NCBI GenBank assembly: GCA_920105805.1
Contig: CAKKTI010000025.1
Coordinates: forward strand, 43,704 to 106,463
Direction of reading: 5' to 3'
DNA: 62,760 nt
From: Condylostoma magnum
Taxonomy: Eukaryota > Ciliophora > Heterotrichea > Heterotrichida > Condylostomatidae
In this document: in pieces, positions 47,977-58,876 of the stretch
Layout of the letters: every line of letters begins with the position of its first letter
Position numbering within the stretch: the first letter of the stretch is position 1
Translations under genes and position numbers: made by a program
The notes under the pieces: generated by a model
Databases searched by the model: none
What the model was told of the DNA's origin: nothing
Seen by the model: only the letters and a program-made list of their open reading frames with translations

Positions 47977-48440
47977 ATGAGTAAATGAAATATATTTACG
48001 GTTTAAGAGAAGCTGAGAAATTAAATAGAGCGTAGAATGCCTCATAGAACTTGAAGAAAAAGAAAGCTATTTGAGTATCTTTTATACATTGATTGAAAGA
48101 TAAAAATAAAGATTAAAGGTGGTAAATCTTCCTATAAATTATCTCTTAGCTAATACTAAGGAAAATCAAAAGGTCAAATATACAATACTGTTGAGCTTTA
48201 TCGAAATTAGGCATGAATAACTACTGATATCATGAGAAAATAACTTAGAGGATTTCAAATATGTAGCTTAATAGAGATTAGGCATAATCAATGTAATTAG
48301 CTATGTATGCAATAAATAGAAAAGTATTCTATATAAGATATTCGGAAAAATTTGCTGAAATAGTACTATTTGATTCTAAAATGAATAAAGCATAAATTGA
48401 ATAAATATAATAAAGGTTACATTTTCATTTAAAGCCTTAA
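47977..48440 (+). CDS. Small helical protein with two tiny introns, unknown
   Basis: Three frames join through introns of 16 and 19 nt (48032-48047, 48263-48281) into a 142-residue helical protein: MSKWNIFTVQEKLRNQIEQL, EEKESYLSIFYTLIERQKQR, LLSFIEIRHEQLLISWENNL, then YAQSMQLAMYAINRKVFYIR and EKFAEIVLFDSKMNKAQIEQ. Two TGA read as W. It ends at TAA 48438-48440, and the spliced length is an exact multiple of three. The start lies 36 bp from the divergent coiled-coil gene. No family recognised, but the continuity across both introns is persuasive. Confidence 0.65.
48032..48047 (+). other. Inferred 16-nt intron
   Basis: Sequence GTAGAATGCCTCATAG. Removing it joins NQIEQ to LEEKESYLS in frame. 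Such very short introns are known from heterotrich ciliates (15-16 nt in Stentor and Blepharisma). Confidence 0.55.
48263..48281 (+). other. Inferred 19-nt intron
   Basis: Sequence GTAGCTTAATAGAGATTAG. Removing it changes frame by one and joins NNLEDFKY to AQSMQLAMYAI; the combined frame then reaches TAA exactly in phase. Confidence 0.55.
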
Positions 48441-48633
48441 AGAGGGGTAGTAAAACATTATTAGGGAATATTAAATAGTGCTATCTTAATTATTCATACT
48501 AATGAAGACAAAATTATCTATTTTTAAAGATAAAGCACTATACTTTGCAAATTAAAATAATATGCAAAACCAATTTAAAGAAATATAAAACCAATAAGTA
48601 TAATAATATTTACCAATTTCATCCGCTAATATT

Positions 48634-48903
48634 TTATTTAACTGATCTTTTCCTCTGTCTCATTCCCCCTTCGCTTTTAGAAACCTTTCTTCTCAATGTT
48701 TTCTTAACTCCATATGGATTTTCAGGTACCGGAGAGCATTCAATTATGTTTATATTATAATCGCAATCATTGAAATATTCTTGATCTTTTTCTACTATAT
48801 TACTTTAAACTAAATTGTTTTTAACTTTCCTCACTCGGGCACTAAAGGTATCATTAACAGGATCTATATATTCCGAATCTTTTACTTGTTTTCTCTCACT
48901 CAT
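48634..48903 (-). CDS. Small charged protein, unknown
   Basis: The 89-residue frame starts MSERKQVKDSEYIDPVNDTF and includes NIIECSPVPENPYGVKKTLR; the C-terminus is strongly basic (RRKVSKSEGGMRQRKRSVK). It ends at TAA 48634, or TGA 48619 five codons later. It has no membrane segments. It could be a nuclear or nucleic-acid-binding protein from its basic tail, but that is a guess. About 190 bases with nothing visible separate it from the convergent small helical gene. Confidence 0.55.
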
Positions 48904-49016
48904 ACTACAGCAAACAACTCCCATCTTAATTAAAATATTACTATAAGCAAGAAATGTATTTTATTGTGGTATTCAAAGATTTAAAATGTGAGTTTCTAAT
49001 TTATCATAAGTAATCT

Positions 49017-49768
49017 TTACTTTTTAGTTGTTATTTTGTAGTCTACCTTTAGTAATGAATAATCGACTGCTTCTAATAAATTAAGTAAAGTTTCAGCACT
49101 AGTATAAGGATGATTTACTTATTGTTTTATGTATGCAAAGCATTCAATATAAATAAAATAATTTTTCTTTAAAACTCTTCAAAGTACTTACAGTACTTTC
49201 ATTTTTCCAGTCTTTGAGTGTATATAAACTCAATTTTATCTAATAAACCTTTATAATGTTTTTTTGCATAACAATATAACTATTGGTAATACTTCTCAAA
49301 TATTCTTAAATCCTTTAGTAAACCATCTACCTAGCTCAATAGTTTATACACGATCCTAAATTCTCATTATACTAGACTTTCTCATAAAGTTAGTGGTTTA
49401 ATCATTTTAATATACTAATATTACTAAATACATTCATCAGTGATCAAAGAAATATCTCTCTGATAGTCTTAACTAGTTTGAGTATATACTATCTTAGTCT
49501 GATACTTCTAGCTTAAATAATTCTCCCGCTCCATTTCCGAACTTTTGATATCAGGAATTTGAACATTATTCAATGATGAAGAAGAAATGGCCTTATCTTT
49601 AAAATTACTAAGATCATTAAATGGGTTATGATACTATACAAAGTCATAAGTGTTCTCTATATATGATTCATCGGAGTCAATAGAAGAAACTAGATCATTA
49701 GAAAACGCGAAGTTTTTATTAAGAAGAGTCATTAGTTTACCTTGTATTTCATTTCCTACTATATCCAT
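49017..49768 (-). CDS. Helical protein with a 17-nt intron, or C-terminal part of the zinc protein upstream
   Basis: The translation starts at ATG 49768: an acidic serine-rich part (SSIDSDESYIENTYDF), then helices with W and Y, for example LRIFEKYYQQLYCYAKKHYK. After removal of the 17-nt intron it continues YIECFAYIKQQVNHPYTSAE and LLNLLEAVDYSLLKVDYKIT and ends at TAA 49017 (244 residues). The coding frame upstream runs without interruption, except TAA codons, from the zinc-binding coiled-coil gene starting at 51304, so both could be one 756-residue protein. Confidence 0.6.
49175..49191 (-). other. Inferred 17-nt intron
   Basis: On the minus strand: GTAAGTACTTTGAAGAG. Its removal corrects the frame between LEKWKYF and LKKNYFIYIECFAY. 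It has a classical 5' end GTAAGT and gives the best-supported intron in the window. Confidence 0.6.
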
Positions 49769-49786
49769 TTTACCTTTTCCTCGTAA

Positions 49787-51304
49787 TTAGTCTAATCTCA
49801 GTAATTCTTAGTAATAGTCTGAATTAGAGAGCACATTGGGGTCTTTAGGGCAGTTTTGAGATGTGTGAGTTTTAGAATTGCATCCCTAGCAAAACGTATT
49901 GGATTAAATTTGTTCATAGTGCGTAAAATTATCTGTTGTATGTTTTGATTGAAGGCAACCTGGAGAGTTTTTGTACTTTTAGCCGCAACATCAGTAGGTT
50001 TAGCCATTATAGTCGCTTTGGTGACGTTTGCAGGATCAATTATAGTTTTCAATTTCATTGAAGTATTGATGACATTGTTAGCAAATTTGATAGTTCTTTA
50101 GGTCTTGTTTATTACTTAGAGATGAGAGTTTTTGCTGTTTCAGATATTTTAGTAGTTATTAAGAGTTTGAATGGTATTTGGAAATGCTGTTTTTTAATGT
50201 TTAACTTGACTATTGGAGATGTTGCTTCTGTTATTTTAAATTCTTGAACTGTGTTTGAGTTATCTTATTTATACGATTGAAAAAATGGTAAATTTCTGTA
50301 TAAAAGTGATTTATAAGCTAGTGTTACTTTTATATCATATATGACTTAGAAAGTTCCTTATTTTAAAACTTCTTCAAGATTTAATGATTATTTATGGTAT
50401 TCTAAGCATTAGACATCTTTATGTTTAGCTCTTGGCTTAATTTAATCTCAGTAAAGCTTTATTGATTAATTTCTTAGACTCCTTTGAAATTAAGTTTTAG
50501 TTATGCTTATAAAATATCATAGCTAACATTGAATAATTCTTTACTACTTTCTAAACTAATTACCTTATTACTTCAATCATCATTATCTTTTATAGTGGTT
50601 TATATATCATTCTGTATTTGTTAATTATACTCGTTTATTCTTAAAGCTAATCTTTTATATTACTCACTCTAGAACAATGTATTATCTTATAATTAAATAC
50701 GCTGATTTTTCCAATATGAATTCTTGCATAATTAACGTCTTGCTATTACAAATTACAGCTTCCTTTTATATCTTTCTCTCTATCTATCAAAAGCCCTCTT
50801 TTATTATAAAGAATCTTAATAAATTCTATCTTATATCTACAATTTTTGCCTAAGCTAACATAACTTATCATAAATCTAGCACGAATCATCTAGTTCCTTA
50901 AACACCAGCCCTCCATATTATACCATTTACCTAAAAACCTTTGAATCTGTACAATAAACTTACCCTTTTCCTTTAAATAAAGGAATTATAAACTTTTTTA
51001 CTGTATTTATAATTTAGTCTATAGTAAACTCCTACTTTTTCTTTTAAATTTTCTAAGCAGGCTTAAAATTTCAGTTTTTCTGTATAGGAGGCCTTCTTGC
51101 TGGTGGCAAACTTTTTCCAGTTCTCTGCGTAGAAGTCCTTTTCGCTGTTTTATTCTATCTTCTTGATTAAATACTCGACATCCTACTAACAGAAGTTCTA
51201 GAAGAGCCTACATCAGTATGCAACGGTGAATAATTTCTTATAGTATGTAATTACAGCCCATTACTCTATACTTTAGTCTGTTTAAACTTTAAAGCTGAGT
51301 CCAT
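49787..51304 (-). CDS. Coiled-coil protein with C-terminal zinc-binding modules
   Basis: About 505 residues. A basic, S/T-rich N-terminus (residues 1-95) is followed by a long Q-rich coiled coil, then two Cys/His modules: CQQCHQYFNEIENYNWSCKR with HQSDYNGQTYWCCGQK and GCLQSKH, and a zinc knuckle CQGCNSKTHTSQNC (CX2CX4HX4C). One of the tryptophans in the first module is TGA. Similar coiled-coil plus WxCCG...GC...H proteins exist in ciliates; function unknown. Possible stops are TAA 49808 and TAA 49787, but the frame continues into the next ATG at 49768. It starts 36 bp from the kinase-like gene. Confidence 0.68.
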
Positions 51305-51340
51305 TTTATCGTTAATCCTAGAAATGTTAGTAAAATAAAT

Positions 51341-52864
51341 ATGGGTTGCAGTGTATGTAAAAATTTCCAACAAAAGGACAGATAAAAATCATCTACTGGC
51401 GATCAAGTAGAATACGATAATAGTTAAAATGACTTGTAGAGAAAAAGAACTGTTAGAATGAAAAGATCATAGTCAATTAAGGTGAGAGCAAGTAATTTCT
51501 TTTAGCAGAAGTTTAATCCTATACAAGACGAGTATAATTTTGCTGAGAAATTGGGTAAGGGTAAAAACGGAATAGTCTTTAAAGCAATTCATAAAGCAAC
51601 TGGGTCCCTTAGAGCTATTAAGGTTGTAAGAAAGGATAGAATGTCCAAATAAGATAGCCAATAAGAGCACTTTTACGCTGAGTTGAGTAAACTTACTTTA
51701 TTAGATCATCCCAATACAGTTAAAATATATGAAATATATGAAGATAAGAACTCTTTCTCCATTATAAGTGAATTTGTATAGGGAGGAAGGCTCATTGATT
51801 ATTTGGAGTAGAATTAAACATATATAAATGAAAGTTTAATAGCTCACTTTTTCAAGTAGCTACTGTGTACTATAAAATACCTACATAGTTAGGGTATTAT
51901 ATACTGAAATTTGAAAATCCAGAATTTATTGATTGATAGTAAGTCTATGACAGCTATATTAAAAGTATGCGATTATGGAATTACAAGAGCTTTAAACCAG
52001 AGAAATATTTCAAATGTAAGCTCAATATGAATTTCCCCAGAAATTCGCTTAAATTAGATTACCAACAATTCAGATATATGAAACTGTGGTTTGATCTTAT
52101 ACTAGTTCCTAATAGGTCACTTTGCCTTTTAGGGGAAAAGTGAACATTAGATTATACAAAACTCCAAAAGAATGTAATTTGACACTTCGACTTCTAAATG
52201 AAATTAGCTCTCCTATGAAGTAAGAAGAATTATATCAGCAATGCTTTAAAAAGATAGCAATTTAAGAGCTATGGAAACCGAGCTATTAGAATATCCGTGG
52301 TTTGAGCAATATTATGATGAGAGCTAATTAGACATGCAGCATCAATGGTCCATTATAAAAAATCTTATGAACTTCAAAGCAAAATAAAAACTACACCAAG
52401 CGGTTGTTTCATTTATAGCGAATTAGTTGATAAGTGGTAATGAGCTACGAACAATGATAAAGTGTTTTTAAACTTTAGATGTGGACAAGGATGGTAAACT
52501 AAGTGGAAAGGAATTGGTAGAGCTCTACTTAAAGTTTTATCCTCTGGAAGAAGCTAGGGAAAAAGTGAAGGGAATTTTAGAGCAAGTAGATGCAGATAAT
52601 AATGGGTATATTGATTTCTCTGAGTTCATTATGGCCACTGTTCGCAAGGACTAATTGCTAACTTAGGAGAATATCTAAGCTGCTTTTAATTTATTTGATA
52701 AAGATGGAAGCCAAACTATTTCATCAGAAGAAATCAAGCAGATTATCATTGATCAAGGAGCTGATGCAGAAGCCTGAGATGAAGTTATTGAGGCTATCGA
52801 TTAAGATGGAAATGGAGAAATCGACATTGAAGAATTTAAAAAGATGTTAGTAAGTTTGTTTTAA
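51341..52864 (+). CDS. Calcium-dependent protein kinase-like pseudokinase
   Basis: The 507-residue CDPK-type protein starts MGCSVCKNFQQKD, a myristoylation/palmitoylation signal. The kinase domain (about 70-335) has GKGKNG, the VAIK-type lysine in LRAIKVVRK, DIWNCGLILYQF with W as TGA, and SPEI. The catalytic loop HRDLKPEN is replaced by YWNLKIQN (W as TGA) and DFG by DYG, so the catalytic Asp is Asn and activity is doubtful. Four EF-hands follow: DVDKDGKLSGKE, DADNNGYIDFSE, DKDGSQTISSEE and DQDGNGEIDIEE. The end is TAA 52862-52864, or TGA 52933 if a 17-nt intron at 52871-52887 is spliced. Confidence 0.88.
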
Positions 52865-52870
52865 AAATAG

Positions 52871-52887
52871 GTAATTGCAAATAATAG
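52871..52887 (+). other. Possible 17-nt intron at the 3' end of the kinase-like gene
   Basis: Sequence GTAATTGCAAATAATAG. If removed, and TAA/TAG just before it are read as Q, the frame extends 18 residues to TGA 52933-52935, 11 bases before the next start codon. If TAA 52862 stops translation, this is 3' UTR. The same length as the intron at 49175-49191 makes it worth noting. Confidence 0.35.
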
Positions 52888-52946
52888 CTTAAAAATGCCT
52901 TCATTTAGTATTTTTGGGAGATAACTAAAAATTGAGTATTGCTATC

Positions 52947-53651
52947 ATGAGGGCTTCTTGTTAATTTAATAAAGATTTTATCGCTTTCAATGGAGAAAAA
53001 TACAATTTCAGCTGTTCTTATTCACATACTTTTTTAGAATTCAAATGGCAGTTACTTATAATAATGATGGGAAAAATTGGAGCCGTAGTTGTAATAATTG
53101 TTCATGCTGGGTTTATACTACTCCTAGCTGTAAATTTAGGTATAGAAGGCTGGTTTAGATGGTGCTCATAGGATTGAGGACTTCTTAAATTATACGAGGC
53201 AGGCGACTATGATGAAAATGATGATTACGAAGATGTTTAGGATGATTTATGTGACGAAAATCAAAAAGCAGATTTACTATATCCAGTTTGCGAAGATTTT
53301 TGCGACAATGTTGATAAAGCTATCGATGGTGGAAAGGTTGTTATCGCCTTTTTCGTTCTTGCAATTATTCTGAGTATAGTTAACATCTTTATAGCCTATT
53401 GTTCTGGGTGTAGATAAAAGTTTACAAAATGCTTATTAATACTTTATCCTTTATAAGCAGTAGCTGTGATTGTAGGAGTTATTGGTTATGTGATTGCTAC
53501 AGATGTATCCAATTATGAAGATATGGATGGTGCAGCTGCTGATAATGATGACTATTATGATTTTGAGATTAGAGAGGGTCTTGGATTAGCTGTAGCAAAT
53601 TGCCTTATATCGGTTATTGTAGTGTTAATCAGTTGTTTACTAGGGAAGTGA
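52947..53651 (+). CDS. Tetraspanin-like four-pass membrane protein
   Basis: The 234-residue protein has an N-terminal polar part with two cysteines. Hydrophobic segments lie at about 43-62, 130-150, 168-185 and 215-232. Between the first and second is an acidic loop containing C residues (RWCSQDWGLLKLYEAGDYDE, then LCDEN, PVCEDFCDN). Its second W is TGA. Loops with several cysteines between membrane segments resemble tetraspanins, but the CCG motif was not seen, so the family is uncertain. It ends at tandem TGA TAG (53649-53654). The start at 52947 extends the frame upstream of a weaker ATG at 53064. Confidence 0.7.
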
Positions 53652-53811
53652 TAGGTAGTAAATTTTTGAGGAATAAGTTGTTTTAAATGGCTTGCTGTAA
53701 AATATATGAATTTATATAGGATATTAGTATTTTATTGATTAGGAAGAGGTAATTTTAACAATTTTGCACTCAAAATATTAAAAGCTAATACAAACTAGCT
53801 TCATCTTAAAA

Positions 53812-54576
53812 ATGGTAAAGAGGTAAAATGGCTGTAAATGCCCTCTTCATATATTACAAGTACTTAGCTGGTTTTTAATACTATTTACCGTTTTAACCGC
53901 GTATATACTAATAGGATTAAGCCTAGATTTAATTAGTCAGGTAACCTTTATTCAGATAATATTTTACATACTTTACTCTACTACACTTGTCCTAGTGTTA
54001 GTACTAGCAATCATTATTACTTACTCCGACCCAACTGATCCATTAATGATAAAAAACAGTGTAGAAGTTGAATTGATAAACATAGAAAACGTTGAATTTT
54101 AAGCAATCTGCACTCTATGCAAATCAGGAGTAAATGAAAATAGTAAACACTGTAAATAATGTGATAGATGTGTAGTTAATTTTGACCATCACTGCAAATG
54201 ATTAAATAACTGTATTGGTTAACCAAACTATAAACTATTTTTACTATTAATAGCCTTTTTTCAGCTACTAATGATCATTCAACTCTCATTTAGCCTTCCT
54301 GTGATTTTAGAGATACTTTAAGATGATTTTACACAAGAAAACAATGCTTAAATTATTATAATATTAATATCAATTATAATCGCATCAATTTCCTTCTTAC
54401 TTGACGGAAAACTTATAATACTACACATCTATCTTAACTACAAAGGACTGACAACATACGAGTATATACAAATATCGCGGTAATAAGTCGAAGTAACGCC
54501 AATAGAGTAATAAATAACACAAGAAGAACAAGAAGAGCAACAAAGACTTCAACAATAATAGGAGAATATTGTATGA
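53812..54576 (+). CDS. DHHC palmitoyltransferase
   Basis: The 254-residue S-acyltransferase has four membrane segments and a cytosolic Cys-rich domain. The core reads CTLCKSGVNENSKHCKQCDR followed by CVVNFDHHCKWLNNCIG; the W after DHHCK is invariant in the family and is encoded by TGA. A TTxE-like site appears as TTYEYIQ near residue 222. The tail is Q/E-rich (TAA/CAA). It attaches palmitate to cysteines of membrane-bound proteins; a myristoylated CDPK-like protein and a PP2C elsewhere in the window are possible kinds of substrate. It ends at TGA TAA. Confidence 0.93.
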
Positions 54577-54597
54577 TAACCTAAATTACTAATCTAA

Positions 54598-57231
54598 TCA
54601 CGCATTTTGCTCTACAAGCTTATCTAATTGCGCTAAAATTAGCTTTTGCTGATCTCTTAGCTCCTGGATTTTGGCAGTTTCAGTAGACAAACTGTCCAAT
54701 TTAAGTTCAATAGTTTTAACTCTATCATCAGTATTCTTTGCCTTATCTTAGTCCCAGTCAGCTAGACATACAGTTATATATCCAGTTCCTTTCTCCTATC
54801 GTTTCCAGAACAGCATGTTTTCTATTTCTAAGATCAGGTCTGCTAGTTGCATTGCTTTGGTCTCTTAAGCATTTAGTCTAACCCTGGCAAAAGTACCTGC
54901 AACTACGGAGATAAGAACAGTCATTAAGATCATTGAGCATATGAGTGTTCCTATATAGTAAATTCCTTTTTCACTTCCAGTGAAAGTTCCAGGGGGGAAA
55001 CTTCCTCTGCTTAGCTTAAAACTATCTTCAATGTATATGAAAAAGCTTTTAGCATCGCCTTGATGAGTGTCAAGAGCATAGAAGATGAAAGCAAAGGTCA
55101 TAAGACTGTAGAATAGAATAATGAAGAAGGTCACCATGTCTCTGAGCACCTCACCTATTAGGAATACAAAGTATCGGGTGTTTTAAAACAGTGCAAAGTA
55201 TACTAATCCTCTGGAAAAGGACAATATAAGAACAATTACTAGCAATGTATCTTCTACGTTATCTGATATATCAATAAAGTAGTAAACTGCGTAAACATCG
55301 AATAGAAGGCATCTTATAATATCATTATAGTTCTTTCAATCTGAAAAGTATTTGGACTTTGAGGTAATCATAGCTATAGGTTCATTCAGTAATAGCAGGT
55401 TTGACAGAAGCAGATTGATAAACATGGTAATCGGCTCAAAGCCAAATAGAATATGTATAAGCAAAGTTAGTAAATAAAGAGCAAATATAATCCCTTATCC
55501 TATAACCCATCCTTTCACTTATTACCATTTCCATTCTAAAAAGTCTTAAACAAACTTCAGTTGATAGAATTTTTCATGATAGGATAAACTTTCGAGAAAT
55601 TCTATACTAGAATTACTTCCAGGCTTGATTGGTAAAGGTATCATGAAAGTTTTGAATAAAATTGGCTGGTTTATACCCTCTGAGCTTTTCTCTAAGAAGA
55701 AGTGAGGATTTACATCTTTGAATTCGTTATGCTCTCTAGTAATAGGCAACTCGGTTCCAGATTTGCAAAACTATACGATATTAGAGCAGTCCGTCATTGT
55801 AAACAACTCATTATAAATTCTTTCGATCTTGTTTACATTTAAAATTCTGTTGAGGTTGGTTATATCGTATTCGAGTAACCCTCCAAAGCGAGGATTAGTT
55901 TTAGCAATGCTCAATACGAAGTTGATAAACAGACTAGTTGAATGTATGTCCTGCTTGTATATGCTAATTGTAAGCGGAGTGATCCCATCCTTTGACTCTA
56001 AATACAAGCAGCTATCGGCTAGCACTTCATCTATATTCTAGAACCTATTAAACTCAGTATAGAAATGAAGAGTTGAGAATAACTGTGGGAATAGAGTGTA
56101 TGTATTAAACTGGCTATCATAGTCCCACAACTCATTTTTGATCAACTTTTAAAGGTACTCGATATACTCTCTTTCTTTATTCATAGGTCCAAATACAGTC
56201 AGACTAGTTGCTTTTAAGGGGTTCTTTCTTCGCACTATGGTGTCAGAGTGAGCAAACCATATACTTTCCTCGTCTCTCGTCACTACAAAATCTTAAACAT
56301 TAGGAAGTTTTGCAATAGCACTCATATTATAAAGCTCCCAGATGGTAAATACATTACCATCACAAGCTAATAGATTCTACCCATCCTAGGTAATATATAA
56401 ATCCTCAACTGGATTTTTATAATAGTCAATAACTCCAACACATAGCAGATTATCAGATCTATGAATTTTAATCTACCCATCACGGCTTCCGCTGGCTAGT
56501 AAAGACTGCTGGTCCATAGATGCTAGAGCGGTTATAGGGGAAGAATGGCCTAAGAATTGAGAATCTTCAGCCTCTTGCTGTAAGTTTGACCTAAAAACAT
56601 GCCCTCTTTTATTACCATAGTACAAATACTTATCCTAAGGGGCATTTGCTATACAGGTAATGTGGTGTTTCTTATAGAAATTATAAAGCTGCTTTTCTCC
56701 TTCCTCCAATAGACGAACTGCGTTGTCTTCGAAGTAGAATGTCTTTTGTTGATCGTTTGACATGAACAGACCTTGAGTTGCTCTCTTCTTACGTTACTGC
56801 TGCATTACAAGGTTGTAGTTATCAGAGATATCAATTTTACCTATTTCTACAGTTTCCTCATCTACTTAGGCCATGTATGACATATGTCCATGATTCATCC
56901 CAAAGTCGAATTGAGTATCAATATCTTCGTTGAATAAGAAAGGCTCTGAGAACGTATTGTCTTGCTCTAGTTTGACTATTTCTAGCCCTGCGTTTTCGTA
57001 AGAGATACCAAGGCAATTTTACTTAGTGTTGAACTTAAGCTGCTTTATCTTGCTGTCGGGCTTCGTATGACAGTACTGTAGCAAGGTCTCCTGCTCTGTC
57101 TGGATTTGGCCACGTAGGACTTAGTCGACTACCCTATTAAATGAATTATCAGTGTTAGGGCGGTCGTATAGATATGGTTCAGACTTGGTCTGAGGCTGGG
57201 AAATCAATGGCTGTTTTAGCTCACCTTCCAT
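54598..57231 (-). CDS. WD40-repeat/ion-channel fusion (TRP-like)
   Basis: The protein has 877 residues. The N-terminal half is beta-propeller-like, with GHSSPITALASMDQQSLLAS followed by GSRDGQIKIH and DLYITQDGQNLLACDGN. The C-terminal half is a six-segment ion transport domain resembling TRP channels: SDWKNYNDIIRCLLFDVYAV (W as TGA), SFSRGLVYFALFQNTRYFVF, MVTFFIILFYSLMTFAFIFY and the pore region GSFPPGTFTGSEKGIYYIGT, then a last segment with FARVRLNAQETKAMQLADLI and a coiled coil. Similar WD-channel fusions occur in ciliates. Cation selectivity cannot be told. It ends at TGA 54598, 21 bases from the convergent DHHC gene. Confidence 0.85.
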
Positions 57232-57385
57232 TTTAATTATAAACACTAAAAGTAAAGAATAATTATATGTATATGTGATTTGTATGTTTAAAGTTAGAGT
57301 TTGTATTTGTATAAGCATTTATAGCATTTTTTAAGGAGTTTTGGTGGATTTTGTGTTCAAAAATATATACTGTGTTTAAGTAAAA

Positions 57386-57769
57386 ATGTAGTAGTGTTAT
57401 GGTTGTAGAGGGAAAGTTCCGATGGACAACTGGAAACTACATGAGCTGCATTGTATTAGATTCTACTGTAGGTGTGAACATTGCGGAGTAAGTATTCGCT
57501 AATAAGACTACTACAACCATCTGTAAATGCTTCATAGATAGAAAAATTGCAAGTATTGTGAGCAAACATTCGACAATGTATCAATTTACTTGCATAGAAC
57601 ACTGTGTAAATATCGTCCAAAGCCGTGTCAAGTATGCGGAGGAATAATCGAATGGAAAGAAATGGAGGGACATTTGAGCTATTGTAAGTCTGATGTTTTT
57701 ATGCCAGTATAAAATCTATTCAAAAGGAGAAATTTGGCCGAAAGGCCAATGAAAAAAGTGAAAATATAG
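57386..57769 (+). CDS. TRAF-type zinc-finger protein (TRAFD1/XAF1-like)
   Basis: The 127-residue protein is built of Cys/His fingers in the order typical of the TRAFD1/XAF1 family: CRGKVPMDNWKLHELHCIRF, then CRCEHCGV, NCKYCEQTFDNVSIYLHRTL with C at the end, KPCQVCGGIIEWKEMEGHLS with YC, and a basic tail. The first Q residues are TAG TAG directly after ATG. In animals the family dampens innate signalling; here function is unknown. It ends at TAG TAA. Another frame over the same bases is also open but lacks the regular Cys/His spacing. Confidence 0.78.
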
Positions 57770-57781
57770 TAAGCATGTAAT

Positions 57782-58861
57782 TTATAGTAAAAAATTATTA
57801 TTCATGAATCTGAACATAAGAATTTTCTTGCGTCTGTGCCATTAGTTGTACTGTTTTATTAAACCAGACATCATAGGCAACCCCATTTTAGCAGCTTTGA
57901 TAGAACATTCGTTATCTTCATCATGACCTCGCATAAGTTTTATAATTTATTGAAAGTCATCAAACACATATTCTTCTAATCTCCTCTAATACTGCTCTGG
58001 CATTAATCTAAGAGTTAAATTAAGATTTAACAAGTACAATTTAACTCAATTCTTCCTTATTAAGTAAAAATCCTGTTATAAAACTGGTTATTTTGCTAAG
58101 AATTTAATTGTCTTATAATTAGAGCAAGGCGAAGTAATTGCAATTTTTAGCGGATTTAGAAAAGGCTGCCTTTATAAGCTCATAATCCTAAATCCCTTAA
58201 CTTTTATCATATACTTAAGCATCTAATGCTCTCCGAAATGTGCAGCCTGGCACAACAACTCTAAATTTTCCTTATGATTTTCCGGATTATACATAAGCTC
58301 AAAGGGATCTAGCTAAGACTCTGGAGCTGCTCCTCTAATCCTCATAAAAAGCAATCTTTAGTCCTCAGGACGGGTCATCGGGTAAAAATCAGAAACTCTC
58401 ACCATGGATCTTTGAAAAGGAGTGAACTTAGGTATACTTAAATGAGTAAACTCAGGCGGAGAAACAGGATACTCTCCCCTCAATCTTCCTCGTTTCAGAA
58501 TTTTCCTAAAGCACAAAGCACGTCTGGCACATTAGGGCTAGTTCAGTAGTATATTAATAATTTCAAAGTACAGCTAGTCTGATATAGTGTAATCATGTCT
58601 ACTGAGAAATATGTCTAAAATTTTATGGTCTTACACTATAACCGACTCCAGAAAAGCGTTTAGGTAGATTTAATAGCTTGAGGGAGATTCCTAGGACAAT
58701 AAAGCTTTTACTATTTTATCCCTATGGTAATTAACAGCGTATCACAAAGGAGTGTTCCCTTTTGCGTCCTTTTCGAAGAATAAGTGCTGTCGTCGAATAT
58801 AGTACAAAATTTAAGACACTGTTCCATGTTTACAGATATCTGAGTATTTGCTGACTTCCAT
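57782..58861 (-). CDS. Ankyrin-type repeat protein
   Basis: The 359-residue protein starts MEVSKYSDICKHGTVSQILY, an ankyrin-like pair followed by FFEKDAKGNTPLWYAVNYHR with W as TGA. Later helices such as ELLCQAAHFGEHQMLKYMI look like degenerate repeats. A central linker is rich in R and P (SVSPPEFTHLSIPKFTPF-like). No catalytic domain was seen. It ends at TAA 57782, 12 bases from the convergent TRAF-type gene. The frame is continuous with PCNA upstream except for three TAA codons, so the boundary rests on family length. Confidence 0.68.
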
Positions 58862-58876
58862 TTAAATTATTTAAGC

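Noticed and set aside
57740-57752. Short palindrome GGCCGAAAGGCC
   Set aside because: It is part of the TRAF-type coding sequence; it lacks a T-tract and is too short to call a regulatory hairpin.
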